Positions 8,563 through 17,287 are shown, numbered from the stretch's first letter. The stretch is 64,000 nucleotides of DNA from Candidatus Kaistella beijingensis (GCF_020084865.1 NZ_CP071953.1:620001-684000); one strand, 5' to 3'. Notes: generated by a model from the sequence alone, not told the origin. Numbers and translations: made by a program.

Positions 8563-9047
8563 ATTTAGAAAATCTTGTAAAAGATTTGAGGAATAAGCTA
8601 ATAACGCTTGATTGTAACGTACTTTTGCTATTAATAATTGGAAGTGTAGATAAAAAGCATATTAGTAACTTTAAAAGAACTTCAATGTTCACCGAAGAAC
8701 ATTATGACATCTTAATAAAATTAATATCTAATAGTCAAATATTATTAACTCCAAACGTAATTACTGAAGCTAGTAATTTATTAGAATCTTATAGTTATGA
8801 CAAGCAAAAAGTTGGTTTAAAATTCCTTAAAAATATATGTGCAAATATTCCCGAATCTTATGAAAAGTCAGTTAAACTTGTAGAACTAGAAATTTTTAAT
8901 AATTACGGTTTATCTGATAGCTCTGTTTTCAACCTTTGTAAAGTTGGCGCAATTGCAATTACAATTGATTTTAATTTGTATATAAGCTTATTAAGCAATA
9001 ATTTAGGAGTGATTAATTTTAATCATCTAATTTTTGGACAGAACTAA
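8559..9047 (+). CDS. PIN-domain protein (putative RNase)
   Basis: The protein has 162 aa. The four acidic positions of a PIN nuclease can be placed in order: Asp18 (LDCNV, with Asn20), Glu70 (TPNVITEASNLL), Asp120 (LSDSSV) and Asp137 (TIDFNL). Spacing and predicted strand-helix alternation fit a VapC-like fold, although overall similarity is low and the ~25-residue insertion after the first strand is larger than in VapC. It probably cleaves RNA using Mg or Mn. It is coupled to the 86-aa gene before it. The coding style is markedly AT-rich compared with the housekeeping genes around it, consistent with acquisition. Confidence 0.6.
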   Translation: MNLENLVKDLRNKLITLDCNVLLLLIIGSVDKKHISNFKRTSMFTEEHYDILIKLISNSQILLTPNVITEASNLLESYSYDKQKVGLKFLKNICANIPESYEKSVKLVELEIFNNYGLSDSSVFNLCKVGAIAITIDFNLYISLLSNNLGVINFNHLIFGQN

Positions 9048-9051
9048 CAAC

Positions 9052-9240
9052 TTCCGCTAACATCGTATTGGCGAAATGGCGGGATAAGGGAGAAATTGAA
9101 AGTTTCTCCTTTTTCTGTCGCAACAGCCTTTTATATTTCCTTTTTTTATAAATTTAGAAAATAATAAAAGGCTGTTGCTTAGCTTAGTGCAAAATTGAAA
9201 GTTTTGGCTTTCTAATCCGCCACTATCGCCAATACGCGGC
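9052..9240. repeat. attC-like palindromic element
   Basis: The outer arms, 9064-9082 and 9217-9236, pair as CGTATTGGCGA..TGGCGG on both sides but differ by AA versus TAG in the middle, leaving unpaired bases. Inside are a perfect 15-bp inverted repeat (9120-9134 / 9164-9178, GCAACAGCCTTTTAT) and two hairpins that share the same 7-base loop TTGAAAG (9089-9109 and 9190-9206). It starts with CGCTAAC next to the PIN gene. This folding resembles integron attC sites, but no integrase is in view. The following 9241-9452 holds only word-like spacer (CGAAGTACGAA twice; CTCAAAC-type repeats) and the -7 box TAAATTTG (9422-9429) of the next gene. Confidence 0.55.
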
Positions 9241-9452
9241 CCGAAGTACGAAATGCGAAGTACGAATTATGAATTAAGAAATGAGAATTTTGAATTATGA
9301 ATTTTTTGGGTGGTTTTCGTTCATAAATATTTTATTTCATCACAAAATCACTCAAACGCTTCAAACACTCAAACCCTCAAACTCCCAAACCGTCCCACTT
9401 CAATTTGTCGCACAATTTTTGTAAATTTGATATTCACACAAAAAATTTCCCT

Positions 9453-10799
9453 ATGAAACTTGGCGATCTTGCGAAGGAACTTAATATTTCCACCAAAACG
9501 TTGATTAAATTTATTCAGGATTTTGATCTTGAACTTTCTGAATGTTTAACGACCAACTTCGATGTGATGGAAGATTTCGTGAAATTTGCAAGAGAAAATG
9601 TAAACTTTCTAAAGAAATATGAAGAAGATTTAATGAAGCAGAAATCCGTTCAAGATATTGCCGAAAACATCAATCAACCCACAGAAAAAGTTGAAGAAAT
9701 CATCAAAACCGAAAAACCAATAGTTTACGACAACGGATTATACCGATCTTCAGTTTCAAGTTATGGTATCGATAATAAATTAGGCGGAAATTACCAATTT
9801 GTCTATGACTATTTCGGCAAGAAAACAAGTTTGGCTGAACGTGATTTCATCGGTTATCGCGACTTGTTTTTCTATATTCGGGAAACGCTTGAACCCTTTC
9901 TAAATCCCAATCAACTAAAAGATTGGGGAATTCATAAACCTGCAGGAATTATACTTTACGGTCCTCCCGGAAGTGGCAAGATTTTTTGGGCAAACAAAAT
10001 TGCGGAGATTATTAATTACAGTTTTAAAGAAGTCAAAAAATATTATTTGGGAACTTCATTTGTTAATGGAAACAAAACCAGTTTCAACGATTTCCTCGTT
10101 CAGATGATGAAGGAAGAAAAGGTTTTACTTTTCATGGAAGATTTTAACGAAATCATGACTTTCAGAAATGAGGAAAAATCGGTTTCTTCCTTCGATGAGG
10201 AAACAAAGGATATTATCTTACACTATATTGGTCATTTTGAGGAAGAGGATCTTTTGATGGTCGGTTCGGCAAATACGCTATATAATATTGACAGAGAAAT
10301 TCTCGCTCCCGGAAGATTTGATGTGGTAATCCCGATATTTCCACCCAATGCAAGAGAACGTTCACAGATGATTTTGTATCACATGACGGAAAGTCTTTCC
10401 GATGATGCCATGTTGATGAAGATTTTGGTGAAAAACAATGCGGATCATTTACCTTTTTGGGAAGATGTTTCTAGCAAGATGAAAACCTTTTCAAATACCA
10501 TGATTATTGATTTCACCCAAAGTTTAAAGAAAAGAATCCGAAGCAGTTACCAAAAGAACAACAACGAAAATATTAAGATCGATCAATCTTTATTGGATGC
10601 ATCTTTACGCGACGCATCATCAAAATTAACAGAAGAATATTTGAATCAAGTTGCCCAATTTATCCACGATGTCTCGGTGAACAATGCCGATAATTTCAAC
10701 AGCAGAATTCAGGCATTACGATACGAACTTGATAATTATAAAGTGATCGAAGCACCAAGAAAATCGATTGGTTTTACACATAATGATGACGGAAAATAG
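9453..10799 (+). CDS. AAA+ family protein with altered Walker motifs
   Basis: The protein has 448 aa from the ATG at 9453, preceded by a TAAATTTG -7 box at 9422-9429 that lies inside the longer open frame. Residues 1-60 form a small helical domain resembling the IF2 N-terminal module (LAKELNISTKTLIKFI). Residues ~130-320 are a single AAA+ module related to the FtsH/spastin group: Walker A GPPGSGK at 170-176, sensor-1 Asn274 in GSANT and PGRFD at 286-290. The residue after the Walker A lysine is Ile177, not Thr/Ser, and the Walker B end reads FMED rather than DE. ATP binding or hydrolysis may be altered. The role is unknown; no obvious partner gene is present. Confidence 0.75.
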   Translation: MKLGDLAKELNISTKTLIKFIQDFDLELSECLTTNFDVMEDFVKFARENVNFLKKYEEDLMKQKSVQDIAENINQPTEKVEEIIKTEKPIVYDNGLYRSSVSSYGIDNKLGGNYQFVYDYFGKKTSLAERDFIGYRDLFFYIRETLEPFLNPNQLKDWGIHKPAGIILYGPPGSGKIFWANKIAEIINYSFKEVKKYYLGTSFVNGNKTSFNDFLVQMMKEEKVLLFMEDFNEIMTFRNEEKSVSSFDEETKDIILHYIGHFEEEDLLMVGSANTLYNIDREILAPGRFDVVIPIFPPNARERSQMILYHMTESLSDDAMLMKILVKNNADHLPFWEDVSSKMKTFSNTMIIDFTQSLKKRIRSSYQKNNNENIKIDQSLLDASLRDASSKLTEEYLNQVAQFIHDVSVNNADNFNSRIQALRYELDNYKVIEAPRKSIGFTHNDDGK

Positions 10800-10809
10800 T
10801 TTCTAAAAA

Positions 10810-10998
10810 CTACTTTTTCGTCTTTTTAGGGACTTTTAATCCTGCTTGTTCCGCTTCTGAAATTCCGATTGCGAGGGCTTGTTTTCTTTCGGTAACTTTG
10901 TCGCCGGAAGATGATTTCAATGTTCCTTCTTTGAATTCGTGCATTACTTCACCGATTTTCTCCTGTGCTTTTTTGGAATATTTTCTGGTTGACATCAT
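10810..10998 (-). CDS. DUF6496 small basic protein
   Basis: The protein has 62 aa and is strongly basic, with the pattern KYSKKAQEKIGEVMHEFK, a short linker with SSGDKV, then RKQALAIGISEAEQAG and a lysine tail. This matches the small DUF6496 proteins widespread in bacteria. The function is unknown; the composition suggests nucleic-acid contact. It is convergent with the AAA+ gene (10 bp apart) and divergent from the dipeptidyl peptidase gene. Confidence 0.75.
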   Translation of the reverse strand: MMSTRKYSKKAQEKIGEVMHEFKEGTLKSSSGDKVTERKQALAIGISEAEQAGLKVPKKTKK

Positions 10999-11086
10999 TT
11001 AAAATTTTTGTGATTGATGTGTTTTCAACAGCCAAGATTTTGCCAAAGAAACTCCCAAAAATACCTTTAACAGAAATTAATTTCTT

Positions 11087-11094
11087 TATCTTTG
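11087..11094 (+). promoter_or_regulatory. -7 box of dipeptidyl peptidase IV gene
   Basis: TATCTTTG matches TAnnTTTG exactly and is 22 bp before the ATG at 11117. No TTG is found at the usual upstream distance. Confidence 0.55.
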
Positions 11095-11116
11095 GAATTC
11101 TTATTTTAATTAAAAC

Positions 11117-13243
11117 ATGAAAAAACTCGTTCTGTCTTTGGCGATTATTGCTTCTGTTTCGGCATTTTCGCAGGAAATTACTTTGGATAAAATCTATTCC
11201 GGATATTATCGCGGGAAAAACATTGCAGGAATCGCGTCCTTGAAAAACGGTGAAAATTATGCGGTCATCGAACAGGGCGGAATTGCAAAATATTCCTATA
11301 AAACCTCGCAAAAAGAAGGAAATATTGTGGATGGAAATTTTCAGTCCTACATCTTTAATGACGACGAATCCAAAATTTTGTTGCTAAAAGAAAGTGAACC
11401 TATTTACAGACATTCCTTTCTCGGAAAATTCGATGTTAAAGATTTGAAATCGGGAAAAGTTTTAAGCCTAAATAACGGAAATTTTGTTCAGGAGCCGACT
11501 TTTTCTCCGGATGGAACCAAAGTCGCTTTCATTGTCGACAATAATCTTTATTATCAGGAATTGAGTTCAGGAAAAATTATCCAAATTACGAATGACGGAA
11601 AGAAAAATTCAATATTAAACGGACTTGCTGATTGGGTTTATGAGGAAGAATTCGGACATGCAAGACAATACGAATGGACGAAAAATTCTGATGCGATTGT
11701 TTTTGTAAAATCGGATGAATCGGAAGTTCCGGAAATGTACATCCCGATTTATGGAAAGCAGCTCTACCCTTCTGAAATGCGTTTCAAATACCCGAAAGCA
11801 GGCGAAAAAAATTCGATTGTTTCCGCACAGCTTTTCCGTCTCGATTCAGGGAAAACGACTCCTTTAAATTTAGGAAGTTTCAAGAATTATTATATTCCAA
11901 ATGTTTACAAAACGGCGAAAGCGGATGAAATAATGTTGATTACTTCAGACAGAATTCAAAATGCTTCCGATGTTTTAAAGGTAAATACCAAAACAGGAAA
12001 TATCACGAAACTTTTCACAGAATCAGATGATAAATGGGTCGATACAGACAATGTGACTTTAGAATTTTTGGCTGACAATTCCTTCATTTGGGGAAGCGAA
12101 AGAGACGGGAACCGCCATCTTTATTGGTACGACCAAAACGGAAAATTGAAAAAACAAATTACCAAAGGAAATTGGGAAGTCACTGATTATTACGGATTTA
12201 ATCCAAAAACAAAAGAAGTTCTCGTACAAACCACCGAAAAAGGTAGCATCAATAAAGTAGTTTCGAAAATCAATATTGAAACCGGTAAATCCACGTTGCT
12301 TTCTAACGCTGAAGGAAATAACAGTGCGAGTTTCAGCGGAAATTATAATTATTTTATCGAAACTTCTTCTTCTGCCAAAAAACCTTACACCTTTGTTCTA
12401 AAGGATGGAAACGGAAAGACGATGAAAGAACTTCAAAACAACAACGAACAACTGAAAAAATTAGAAGCCGACAACTTCGTGACCAAAGAATTTTTCACGA
12501 TTCCAAACGAAGCAGGAGATCAAATGAATGCTTACATCATGAAACCTAAGGATTTTGACCCAAATAAAAAATATCCACTTTTCATGTTTCAATATTCTGG
12601 GCCAGGTTCTCAGCAAGTTTCTAATTCTTGGGACGGTGGAAATGGACTTTGGTTCAATCATTTGGTTCAAAAAGGATATATCGTAGTTTGTGTAGATGGT
12701 CGTGGAACAGGTTATAGAGGAACAAAATACAAAAAAGTAACCTATAAAAATCTAGGAAAATACGAAATTGAAGACCAAATTGCTGCTGCAAAATGGTTAG
12801 GAAATCAATCTTATATTGACAAGTCTAGAATTGGTATTTTCGGATGGAGTTATGGTGGTTATATGGCAAGTTTAGCCATGACAAAAGGTGCAGATGTTTT
12901 CAAAGCTGGAATTGCGGTAGCGCCAGTTACCAATTGGAGATATTATGACAGCATTTACACCGAAAGATTTTTACAAACTCCACAAGAAAATCCTGAAGGT
13001 TACGACCAAAATTCACCTACAACTTTTGCGAAATTATTAAAAGGCAAATTCCTTCTCATTCACGGAACAGCTGATGACAACGTACATTTCCAAAATTCTA
13101 TGGAATTTTCTGAAGCATTAATTCAAAATAATAAGCAGTTTGAATTTATGGCATACCCAGACAAAAATCACGGTATTTATGGCGGACAAACCAGACCTCA
13201 ATTGTATAAAAAAATGACTGATTTTATTTTAGAGAATTTGTAA
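11117..13243 (+). CDS. S9 family dipeptidyl peptidase IV
   Basis: The protein has 708 aa with a signal peptide (1-18, ending AFSQ), so it acts in the periplasm. Residues ~30-470 form the DPP4 beta-propeller, which carries the substrate N-terminus clamp DWVYEEEF near residue 172. The C-terminal alpha/beta-hydrolase domain has nucleophile Ser578 in GWSYGGYM, Asp653/654 in GTADDNVHF and His685 in KNHGI. It removes X-Pro (or X-Ala) dipeptides from peptide N-termini. The three POT di/tripeptide transporters just downstream fit uptake of its products. It ends in a strong terminator. Confidence 0.95.
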   Translation: MKKLVLSLAIIASVSAFSQEITLDKIYSGYYRGKNIAGIASLKNGENYAVIEQGGIAKYSYKTSQKEGNIVDGNFQSYIFNDDESKILLLKESEPIYRHSFLGKFDVKDLKSGKVLSLNNGNFVQEPTFSPDGTKVAFIVDNNLYYQELSSGKIIQITNDGKKNSILNGLADWVYEEEFGHARQYEWTKNSDAIVFVKSDESEVPEMYIPIYGKQLYPSEMRFKYPKAGEKNSIVSAQLFRLDSGKTTPLNLGSFKNYYIPNVYKTAKADEIMLITSDRIQNASDVLKVNTKTGNITKLFTESDDKWVDTDNVTLEFLADNSFIWGSERDGNRHLYWYDQNGKLKKQITKGNWEVTDYYGFNPKTKEVLVQTTEKGSINKVVSKINIETGKSTLLSNAEGNNSASFSGNYNYFIETSSSAKKPYTFVLKDGNGKTMKELQNNNEQLKKLEADNFVTKEFFTIPNEAGDQMNAYIMKPKDFDPNKKYPLFMFQYSGPGSQQVSNSWDGGNGLWFNHLVQKGYIVVCVDGRGTGYRGTKYKKVTYKNLGKYEIEDQIAAAKWLGNQSYIDKSRIGIFGWSYGGYMASLAMTKGADVFKAGIAVAPVTNWRYYDSIYTERFLQTPQENPEGYDQNSPTTFAKLLKGKFLLIHGTADDNVHFQNSMEFSEALIQNNKQFEFMAYPDKNHGIYGGQTRPQLYKKMTDFILENL

Positions 13244-13269
13244 AAAGTTGTACACTTAAAGATAAATTA

Positions 13270-13303
13270 AAACCGCAGAAGAAAATTTCTTTTGCGGTTT
13301 TTT
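13270..13303. terminator. Bidirectional terminator between DPP4 and toxin genes
   Basis: A 15-bp stem (AAACCGCAGAAGAAA, 13270-13284, with 13286-13300) contains one G-U pair. T tracts follow on the plus strand and A tracts precede it, so it can serve both convergent genes. It overlaps the last bases of the toxin gene. Confidence 0.8.
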
Positions 13304-13595
13304 ATGGGCGCTTATCAATGTCTTGGTTTCCTTGGAAAACAGCATTTATCCTAATTAATTTTCTGTTTTCATCAACTTGATAGAAAATAATATACGGATA
13401 TTTTTTAAGAGGTAAACCTCTGAAATCTTTGTAATACCTTTGAAAAAAAGGATTTTGCTTGATTTTTTGCAGAGTTTGCTCATAATCTGTCACGAAATTT
13501 TGTGCAACTTTTAGAGAAGCTTCTTTTTTATAATATGAAACAGCTTCTTTAATATGAGATTTTGCTAAAGACGAAATCCTAATTTTATAGGTCAT
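13302..13595 (-). CDS. RelE/ParE-family toxin
   Basis: The protein has 97 aa and matches the RelE/ParE fold: an N-terminal strand (YKIRISSLAKSHIKEAVSYY), helices with FVTDYEQTLQKIKQNPF, then the strands KDFRGLPLKKYPYIIFYQVDE and a final INAVFQG. Members are either ribosome-dependent mRNA interferases or gyrase inhibitors; the KKYPYIIFY block is closer to ParE-like proteins. It overlaps the upstream antitoxin gene by 11 bp, antitoxin first, as is usual for type II pairs. Confidence 0.85.
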   Translation of the reverse strand: MTYKIRISSLAKSHIKEAVSYYKKEASLKVAQNFVTDYEQTLQKIKQNPFFQRYYKDFRGLPLKKYPYIIFYQVDENRKLIRINAVFQGNQDIDKRP

Positions 13596-13842
13596 ATTCT
13601 TTCTCTAATTCAGCTAAAAATTCATCATGGTCTTGAAATTCAGAATCATCTAAATTTTCTTGACTGTCTAATATTTTTTTATGATTTTCAGTGAGTTTGA
13701 ACGTTTCTTGTTTTGATGAATTCTTACTTTCTTTGGAAATGTATTTTTTTTTCAAGAAATCAATATAGTCATTCACATTCCCTAAAAGTTCTTTGGGAAG
13801 TGTCTTTAGATTTTTTTCTAAATCTTTCATTGTGATTTCCAT
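13585..13842 (-). CDS. Type II antitoxin of the RelE/ParE pair
   Basis: The protein has 85 aa from the ATG at 13842. An open frame extends 16 codons further up, but the -7 box lies within it. The N-terminal helix-rich part (EITMKDLEKNLKTLPKELLGNVNDYIDFLKKKY) resembles DUF2281-type antitoxins. The acidic C-terminal tail ending in DEFLAELEKEYDL would wrap the toxin. It overlaps the toxin gene by 11 bp. It presumably neutralises the toxin; whether it binds its own promoter is not visible. Confidence 0.7.
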   Translation of the reverse strand: MEITMKDLEKNLKTLPKELLGNVNDYIDFLKKKYISKESKNSSKQETFKLTENHKKILDSQENLDDSEFQDHDEFLAELEKEYDL

Positions 13843-13863
13843 TTTTTTAGAATTTATTTTTAC

Positions 13864-13871
13864 CAAAGTTA
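13864..13871 (-). promoter_or_regulatory. -7 box of the toxin-antitoxin operon
   Basis: On the minus strand this reads TAACTTTG, a full match to TAnnTTTG, 22 bp before the antitoxin ATG at 13842. The divergent POT gene has its own box TATTTTTG at 13901-13908, so the two promoters are almost back to back. Confidence 0.55.
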
Positions 13872-13927
13872 GAAAAATTTTTAATTTCATTTAAAAATCC
13901 TATTTTTGGGAAATATCAATTTAAAAT

Positions 13928-15592
13928 ATGGAAAAATCGACCGCAAAACATCCGAAAGGATTGCCTTATCTGTTTTTTACCGAGATGTGGGAACGTTTCG
14001 GATATTATTTAATCCTCGGAATTTTCGTGCTGTACATGATCGACCCCAAAGAAACCGGTGGATTGGCTTTTAACGACAAAAATGCAGACGACATTTTCGG
14101 AACTTTTATCGCACTCACCTATCTAACCCCGTTTTTGGGCGGATTTTTGGCAGACAGAGTACTCGGTTATGTTAAAGCAATCTATATTGGTGGTGCTTTG
14201 ATGGGACTTGGATATATTGGATTGGGAGTTTTCAAGGAATTATCGATGTTTTACGTTTCGATGGGATTGATTATTCTCGGGAACGGATTCTTTAAACCAA
14301 GTATTTCTACCCTTTTAGGAAATCTTTACGAAGAGGAACCGTACAGAATGAACAAAGATGCAGGTTACAACATTTTCTATATGGGAATTAATATCGGTGC
14401 TTTTGCGTGTAACATTATCGCCGCCTTTATGAGGAATAAATTTGGTTGGGGTGAAGCGTTTATCACAGCCGGAGTGGGAATGTTCATCGGTTTGATTATC
14501 TTTTCTCTTGGAAGAAAACATATTATAAAAGCCAACATTATGAAACCTGTTCAGGAAGGCGACACCAAAATTTCTGATGTATTGGTTAAAGTTTTCTTGC
14601 CTGCAATTGTTGCGGGTGTGATTGGTTGGATGATTCCGGGAAATATTTTCGGAAGTGATTCTACCGATGCCTTTATTTTTGCCTGTTTACCGGTGATTTA
14701 TTTCTACGTCATGCTTTGGGTAAAAGCGAATGCGGAAGACAAAAAACCAATCGGCGCTTTGTTGGCGATTTTTGCTGTGAGCTTAATGTTTTGGGCAGTT
14801 TTCAAACAGAACGGAACGGCGTTGACAAGATGGGCAAATTATTACACCGACAGAAGTGTTCCTGCAGCAATAGAAAAACCTTTGGAAGCCATTTATTTAG
14901 TGGATGCTAAAGATTATCAAACCAAGGAGGTGAATGTTTACGACAATCAATATCAAGCACAAAAAGACGAATCAGGAAATCCAATCAAAGAACAGGGAAA
15001 AGATATTTATTTCCGAAATGTTTCGCCTGAGAAAAAAGCGGTGATGGAAGCTAATCCGAGCGAGAAAGTCTATCTTTATAATACTGAATTATTTCAATCA
15101 GTGAATCCGTTTTGGGTAATTGTTTTAACGCCAATTGTCGTAGGATTCTTCATGATGCTTCGCAGAAAAGGAAAGGAACCTACAACGCCGAGCAAAATTG
15201 TTTTAGGATTGTTTATTTCCGCACTTTCCTGTTTGGTGATGGTGGGAGCAGTTTACGCAGGTGATAATGGCGCCGTGAAAGTTTCCGCATTATGGCTTGT
15301 TTTTGCTTATGGCGTGATTACCGTGGGTGAATTATGCCTTTCTCCGATGGGACTTTCCTTGGTCTCCAAACTTTCTCCGCCGAGAATTACCGCTTTGATG
15401 ATGGGTGGATTTTTCCTTTCGACCTCTATTGGTAATAAATTATCGGGAGTTTTAGCAAGTTTTTGGTATGATTACGAAAACAAGGCGAATTTCTTCATCG
15501 TAAATTTCGGATTATTGCTTCTTGCGACACTTCTCGGATTATCAATTCTGAAAAGATTAAACAAAATCATGAAGGAAAAAGGAGTAAATTAA
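13928..15592 (+). CDS. POT-family proton-coupled di/tripeptide transporter (first copy)
   Basis: The protein has 554 aa with 12-14 membrane segments. Family signatures are FFTEMWERFGYY in TM1 and GNGFFKPSISTLLG in TM4. It should import di- and tripeptides with protons. Compared with its two neighbours it carries an extra ~65-residue soluble insertion around residues 325-395, between two late membrane helices, probably periplasmic, with many charged residues and tyrosines. The -7 box TATTTTTG is at 13901-13908, and a perfect terminator follows the gene. Confidence 0.92.
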   Translation: MEKSTAKHPKGLPYLFFTEMWERFGYYLILGIFVLYMIDPKETGGLAFNDKNADDIFGTFIALTYLTPFLGGFLADRVLGYVKAIYIGGALMGLGYIGLGVFKELSMFYVSMGLIILGNGFFKPSISTLLGNLYEEEPYRMNKDAGYNIFYMGINIGAFACNIIAAFMRNKFGWGEAFITAGVGMFIGLIIFSLGRKHIIKANIMKPVQEGDTKISDVLVKVFLPAIVAGVIGWMIPGNIFGSDSTDAFIFACLPVIYFYVMLWVKANAEDKKPIGALLAIFAVSLMFWAVFKQNGTALTRWANYYTDRSVPAAIEKPLEAIYLVDAKDYQTKEVNVYDNQYQAQKDESGNPIKEQGKDIYFRNVSPEKKAVMEANPSEKVYLYNTELFQSVNPFWVIVLTPIVVGFFMMLRRKGKEPTTPSKIVLGLFISALSCLVMVGAVYAGDNGAVKVSALWLVFAYGVITVGELCLSPMGLSLVSKLSPPRITALMMGGFFLSTSIGNKLSGVLASFWYDYENKANFFIVNFGLLLLATLLGLSILKRLNKIMKEKGVN

Positions 15593-15613
15593 ATGTAACT
15601 CAATAAAATAACC

Positions 15614-15643
15614 AAAAAGTGCCGAAGAAATTCGGCACTTTTT
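15614..15643 (+). terminator. Terminator of first POT gene
   Basis: A perfect 13-bp stem AAAAAGTGCCGAA / TTCGGCACTTTTT with a GAAA tetraloop ends in T residues. The A-rich left arm would let it also work on the other strand. Confidence 0.9.
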
Positions 15644-15688
15644 ATTTTCAAAACCTAAAATAATCGCTCTTCAATTCAGAAAAAAAAC

Positions 15689-15696
15689 TATATTTG
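15689..15696 (+). promoter_or_regulatory. -7 box of second POT gene
   Basis: TATATTTG matches TAnnTTTG, with the ATG 32 bp further on. It shows that the second transporter is transcribed separately from the first. Confidence 0.5.
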
Positions 15697-15728
15697 TTGG
15701 TCTTAACAAAAATTAACAATTAAAAAAT

Positions 15729-17234
15729 ATGGATACAGCAGTGCAAAAAGGACACCCGAGAGGACTCTACCTTCTGTTTATGACAGAAATGTGGGAACGT
15801 TTTTCCTACTACGGAATGCGGGCAATTTTCGTGTTATACATGGTGAAAATGCTTGCTTTTGATGATGCAAAGGCATCTGAAATTTATGGAAGTTACACAG
15901 GTTTGGTTTACCTTACTCCACTTTTGGGTGGTTATCTTTCGGACCGTTTTTTAGGAAACAGAAGAAGTATTGAAATCGGAGGAATTTTGATGGCGATAGG
16001 ACAGTTTTTAATGTTCTTCTCTGCTGCAAGTTCGGGAGCGATGGCGATTACCTTGATGTGGATTGGTCTTACTTCGCTCATCATCGGAAACGGGTTCTTT
16101 AAACCAAATATCTCCACGATGGTGGGACAACTCTATCCAAAAGGAGACCGCAGAGTTGATGCTGCTTTCACCATTTTCTATATGGGAATTAACTTGGGAG
16201 CATTTTTCTCGCCGTTGATTTGTGGAACTTTGGCAGAAAAAATTGACTTCAAATGGGGATTCCTTGCTGCAGGAATTGGGATGGTGATTGGTTTATTTAC
16301 CTTCATTTTACAAAAAAACAGATTACTTGTTGACCAAGACAATAAACCTATCGGTATGCCATCTAAACCATTTGGTATCACGCAAATCGGAATCGTTTTG
16401 TTAGCCATTGCAGTAATTTTCTTTTTCATGAACTTCAAAACGATGTTCAACAGTGATTTAGATATTATTGGTTATTTGATTTATGGAGCGATGATTGTGA
16501 TGCCCTTAATTATTTTAACCGACAAATCTTTAACAAAAGACGAACGCGACCGAATCATGGTGATTTTCATCCTTGCTTTTTTCGTGATCTTCTTTTGGGG
16601 CGCATTCGAACAGGCAGGAGCTTCATTGACCATTTTTGCAGACCGACAAACCGACAGAAACCTTTTCGGTTGGGAAATGCCTGCAAGTTATTTCCAATCG
16701 GTGAATCCTTTGGCAATTATTCTTTTAGCGCCTTTATTCTCCTCATTGTGGCTCAATTTAGGAAACAGAGGAAAAGAACCTTCTTCGCCTAAGAAAATGG
16801 CAATTGGTTTGGCTTTGGTTTCATTAGGATACGTTGTAATTGCATTTGCTGTTTACGGATTAGGAATTGCTGACAAAGTTTCAATGTTTTGGTTAATAGC
16901 ACTTTACGTAATTCACACGATGGGGGAACTTTGCTTGTCACCAATTGGATTATCGATGGTGTCTAAACTTTCACCTATCAGATTCTCCTCTTTATTAATG
17001 GGAACTTGGTTCTTGGCAAACGCAGCTGCGAACAAATTTGCAGGAACTTTGTCTGCATTGATTCCAGGTGGTGGAGAAAATGGTGAAGCAGCTAAAACCA
17101 CTTCATTTTTAGGTTTTCAAATTGCAAATCTTTTCGATTTCTTTATGGTATTCATCGTAATGTGTGGTGTTGCAGCTGCAATTCTATTCGTTTTGAGCCG
17201 TTGGTTGGAAAAGAGAATGCACGGAATCAACTAA
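15729..17234 (+). CDS. POT-family peptide transporter (second copy)
   Basis: The protein has 501 aa with a standard POT layout: TEMWERFSYYGMR in TM1, GNGFFKPNISTMVGQLY in TM4, an FWGAFEQAGASLTIF helix and MGELCLSPIGLSMVSKLSP. These are the proton- and peptide-binding helices of the family. It is a paralogue of the genes on each side but lacks the large insertion of the first copy. It is flanked by separate terminators, so the three genes are tandem but independently transcribed. Confidence 0.93.
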   Translation: MDTAVQKGHPRGLYLLFMTEMWERFSYYGMRAIFVLYMVKMLAFDDAKASEIYGSYTGLVYLTPLLGGYLSDRFLGNRRSIEIGGILMAIGQFLMFFSAASSGAMAITLMWIGLTSLIIGNGFFKPNISTMVGQLYPKGDRRVDAAFTIFYMGINLGAFFSPLICGTLAEKIDFKWGFLAAGIGMVIGLFTFILQKNRLLVDQDNKPIGMPSKPFGITQIGIVLLAIAVIFFFMNFKTMFNSDLDIIGYLIYGAMIVMPLIILTDKSLTKDERDRIMVIFILAFFVIFFWGAFEQAGASLTIFADRQTDRNLFGWEMPASYFQSVNPLAIILLAPLFSSLWLNLGNRGKEPSSPKKMAIGLALVSLGYVVIAFAVYGLGIADKVSMFWLIALYVIHTMGELCLSPIGLSMVSKLSPIRFSSLLMGTWFLANAAANKFAGTLSALIPGGGENGEAAKTTSFLGFQIANLFDFFMVFIVMCGVAAAILFVLSRWLEKRMHGIN

Positions 17235-17260
17235 TTTTTAAAAAAACTTAATTTATCATA

Positions 17261-17287
17261 AAAACCACTGAATATTCGGTGGTTTTT
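17261..17287 (+). terminator. Terminator of second POT gene
   Basis: AAAACCACTGAAT / ATTCGGTGGTTTT forms a 13-bp stem with one wobble pair and is followed by T residues. Confidence 0.85.

Larger units (their letters stand above)
8237..9061. repeat. 10-bp inverted repeats bounding a two-gene cassette
   Basis: GTTAGCGGAA at 8237-8246 and its exact reverse complement TTCCGCTAAC at 9052-9061 enclose just two overlapping genes and their own promoter (TATATTTG, 8275-8282). The left copy overlaps the stop of the XRE gene; the right copy starts 4 bp after the PIN gene stop and opens the attC-like element. The arrangement suggests a cassette insertion, but 10 bp could arise by chance. Confidence 0.45.

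Noticed and set aside
12540..13243. Possible recombinant 3' half of the dipeptidyl peptidase gene
   Set aside because: Base usage seems slightly different by eye from the first half, but this cannot be quantified here and the protein is uninterrupted and normal.
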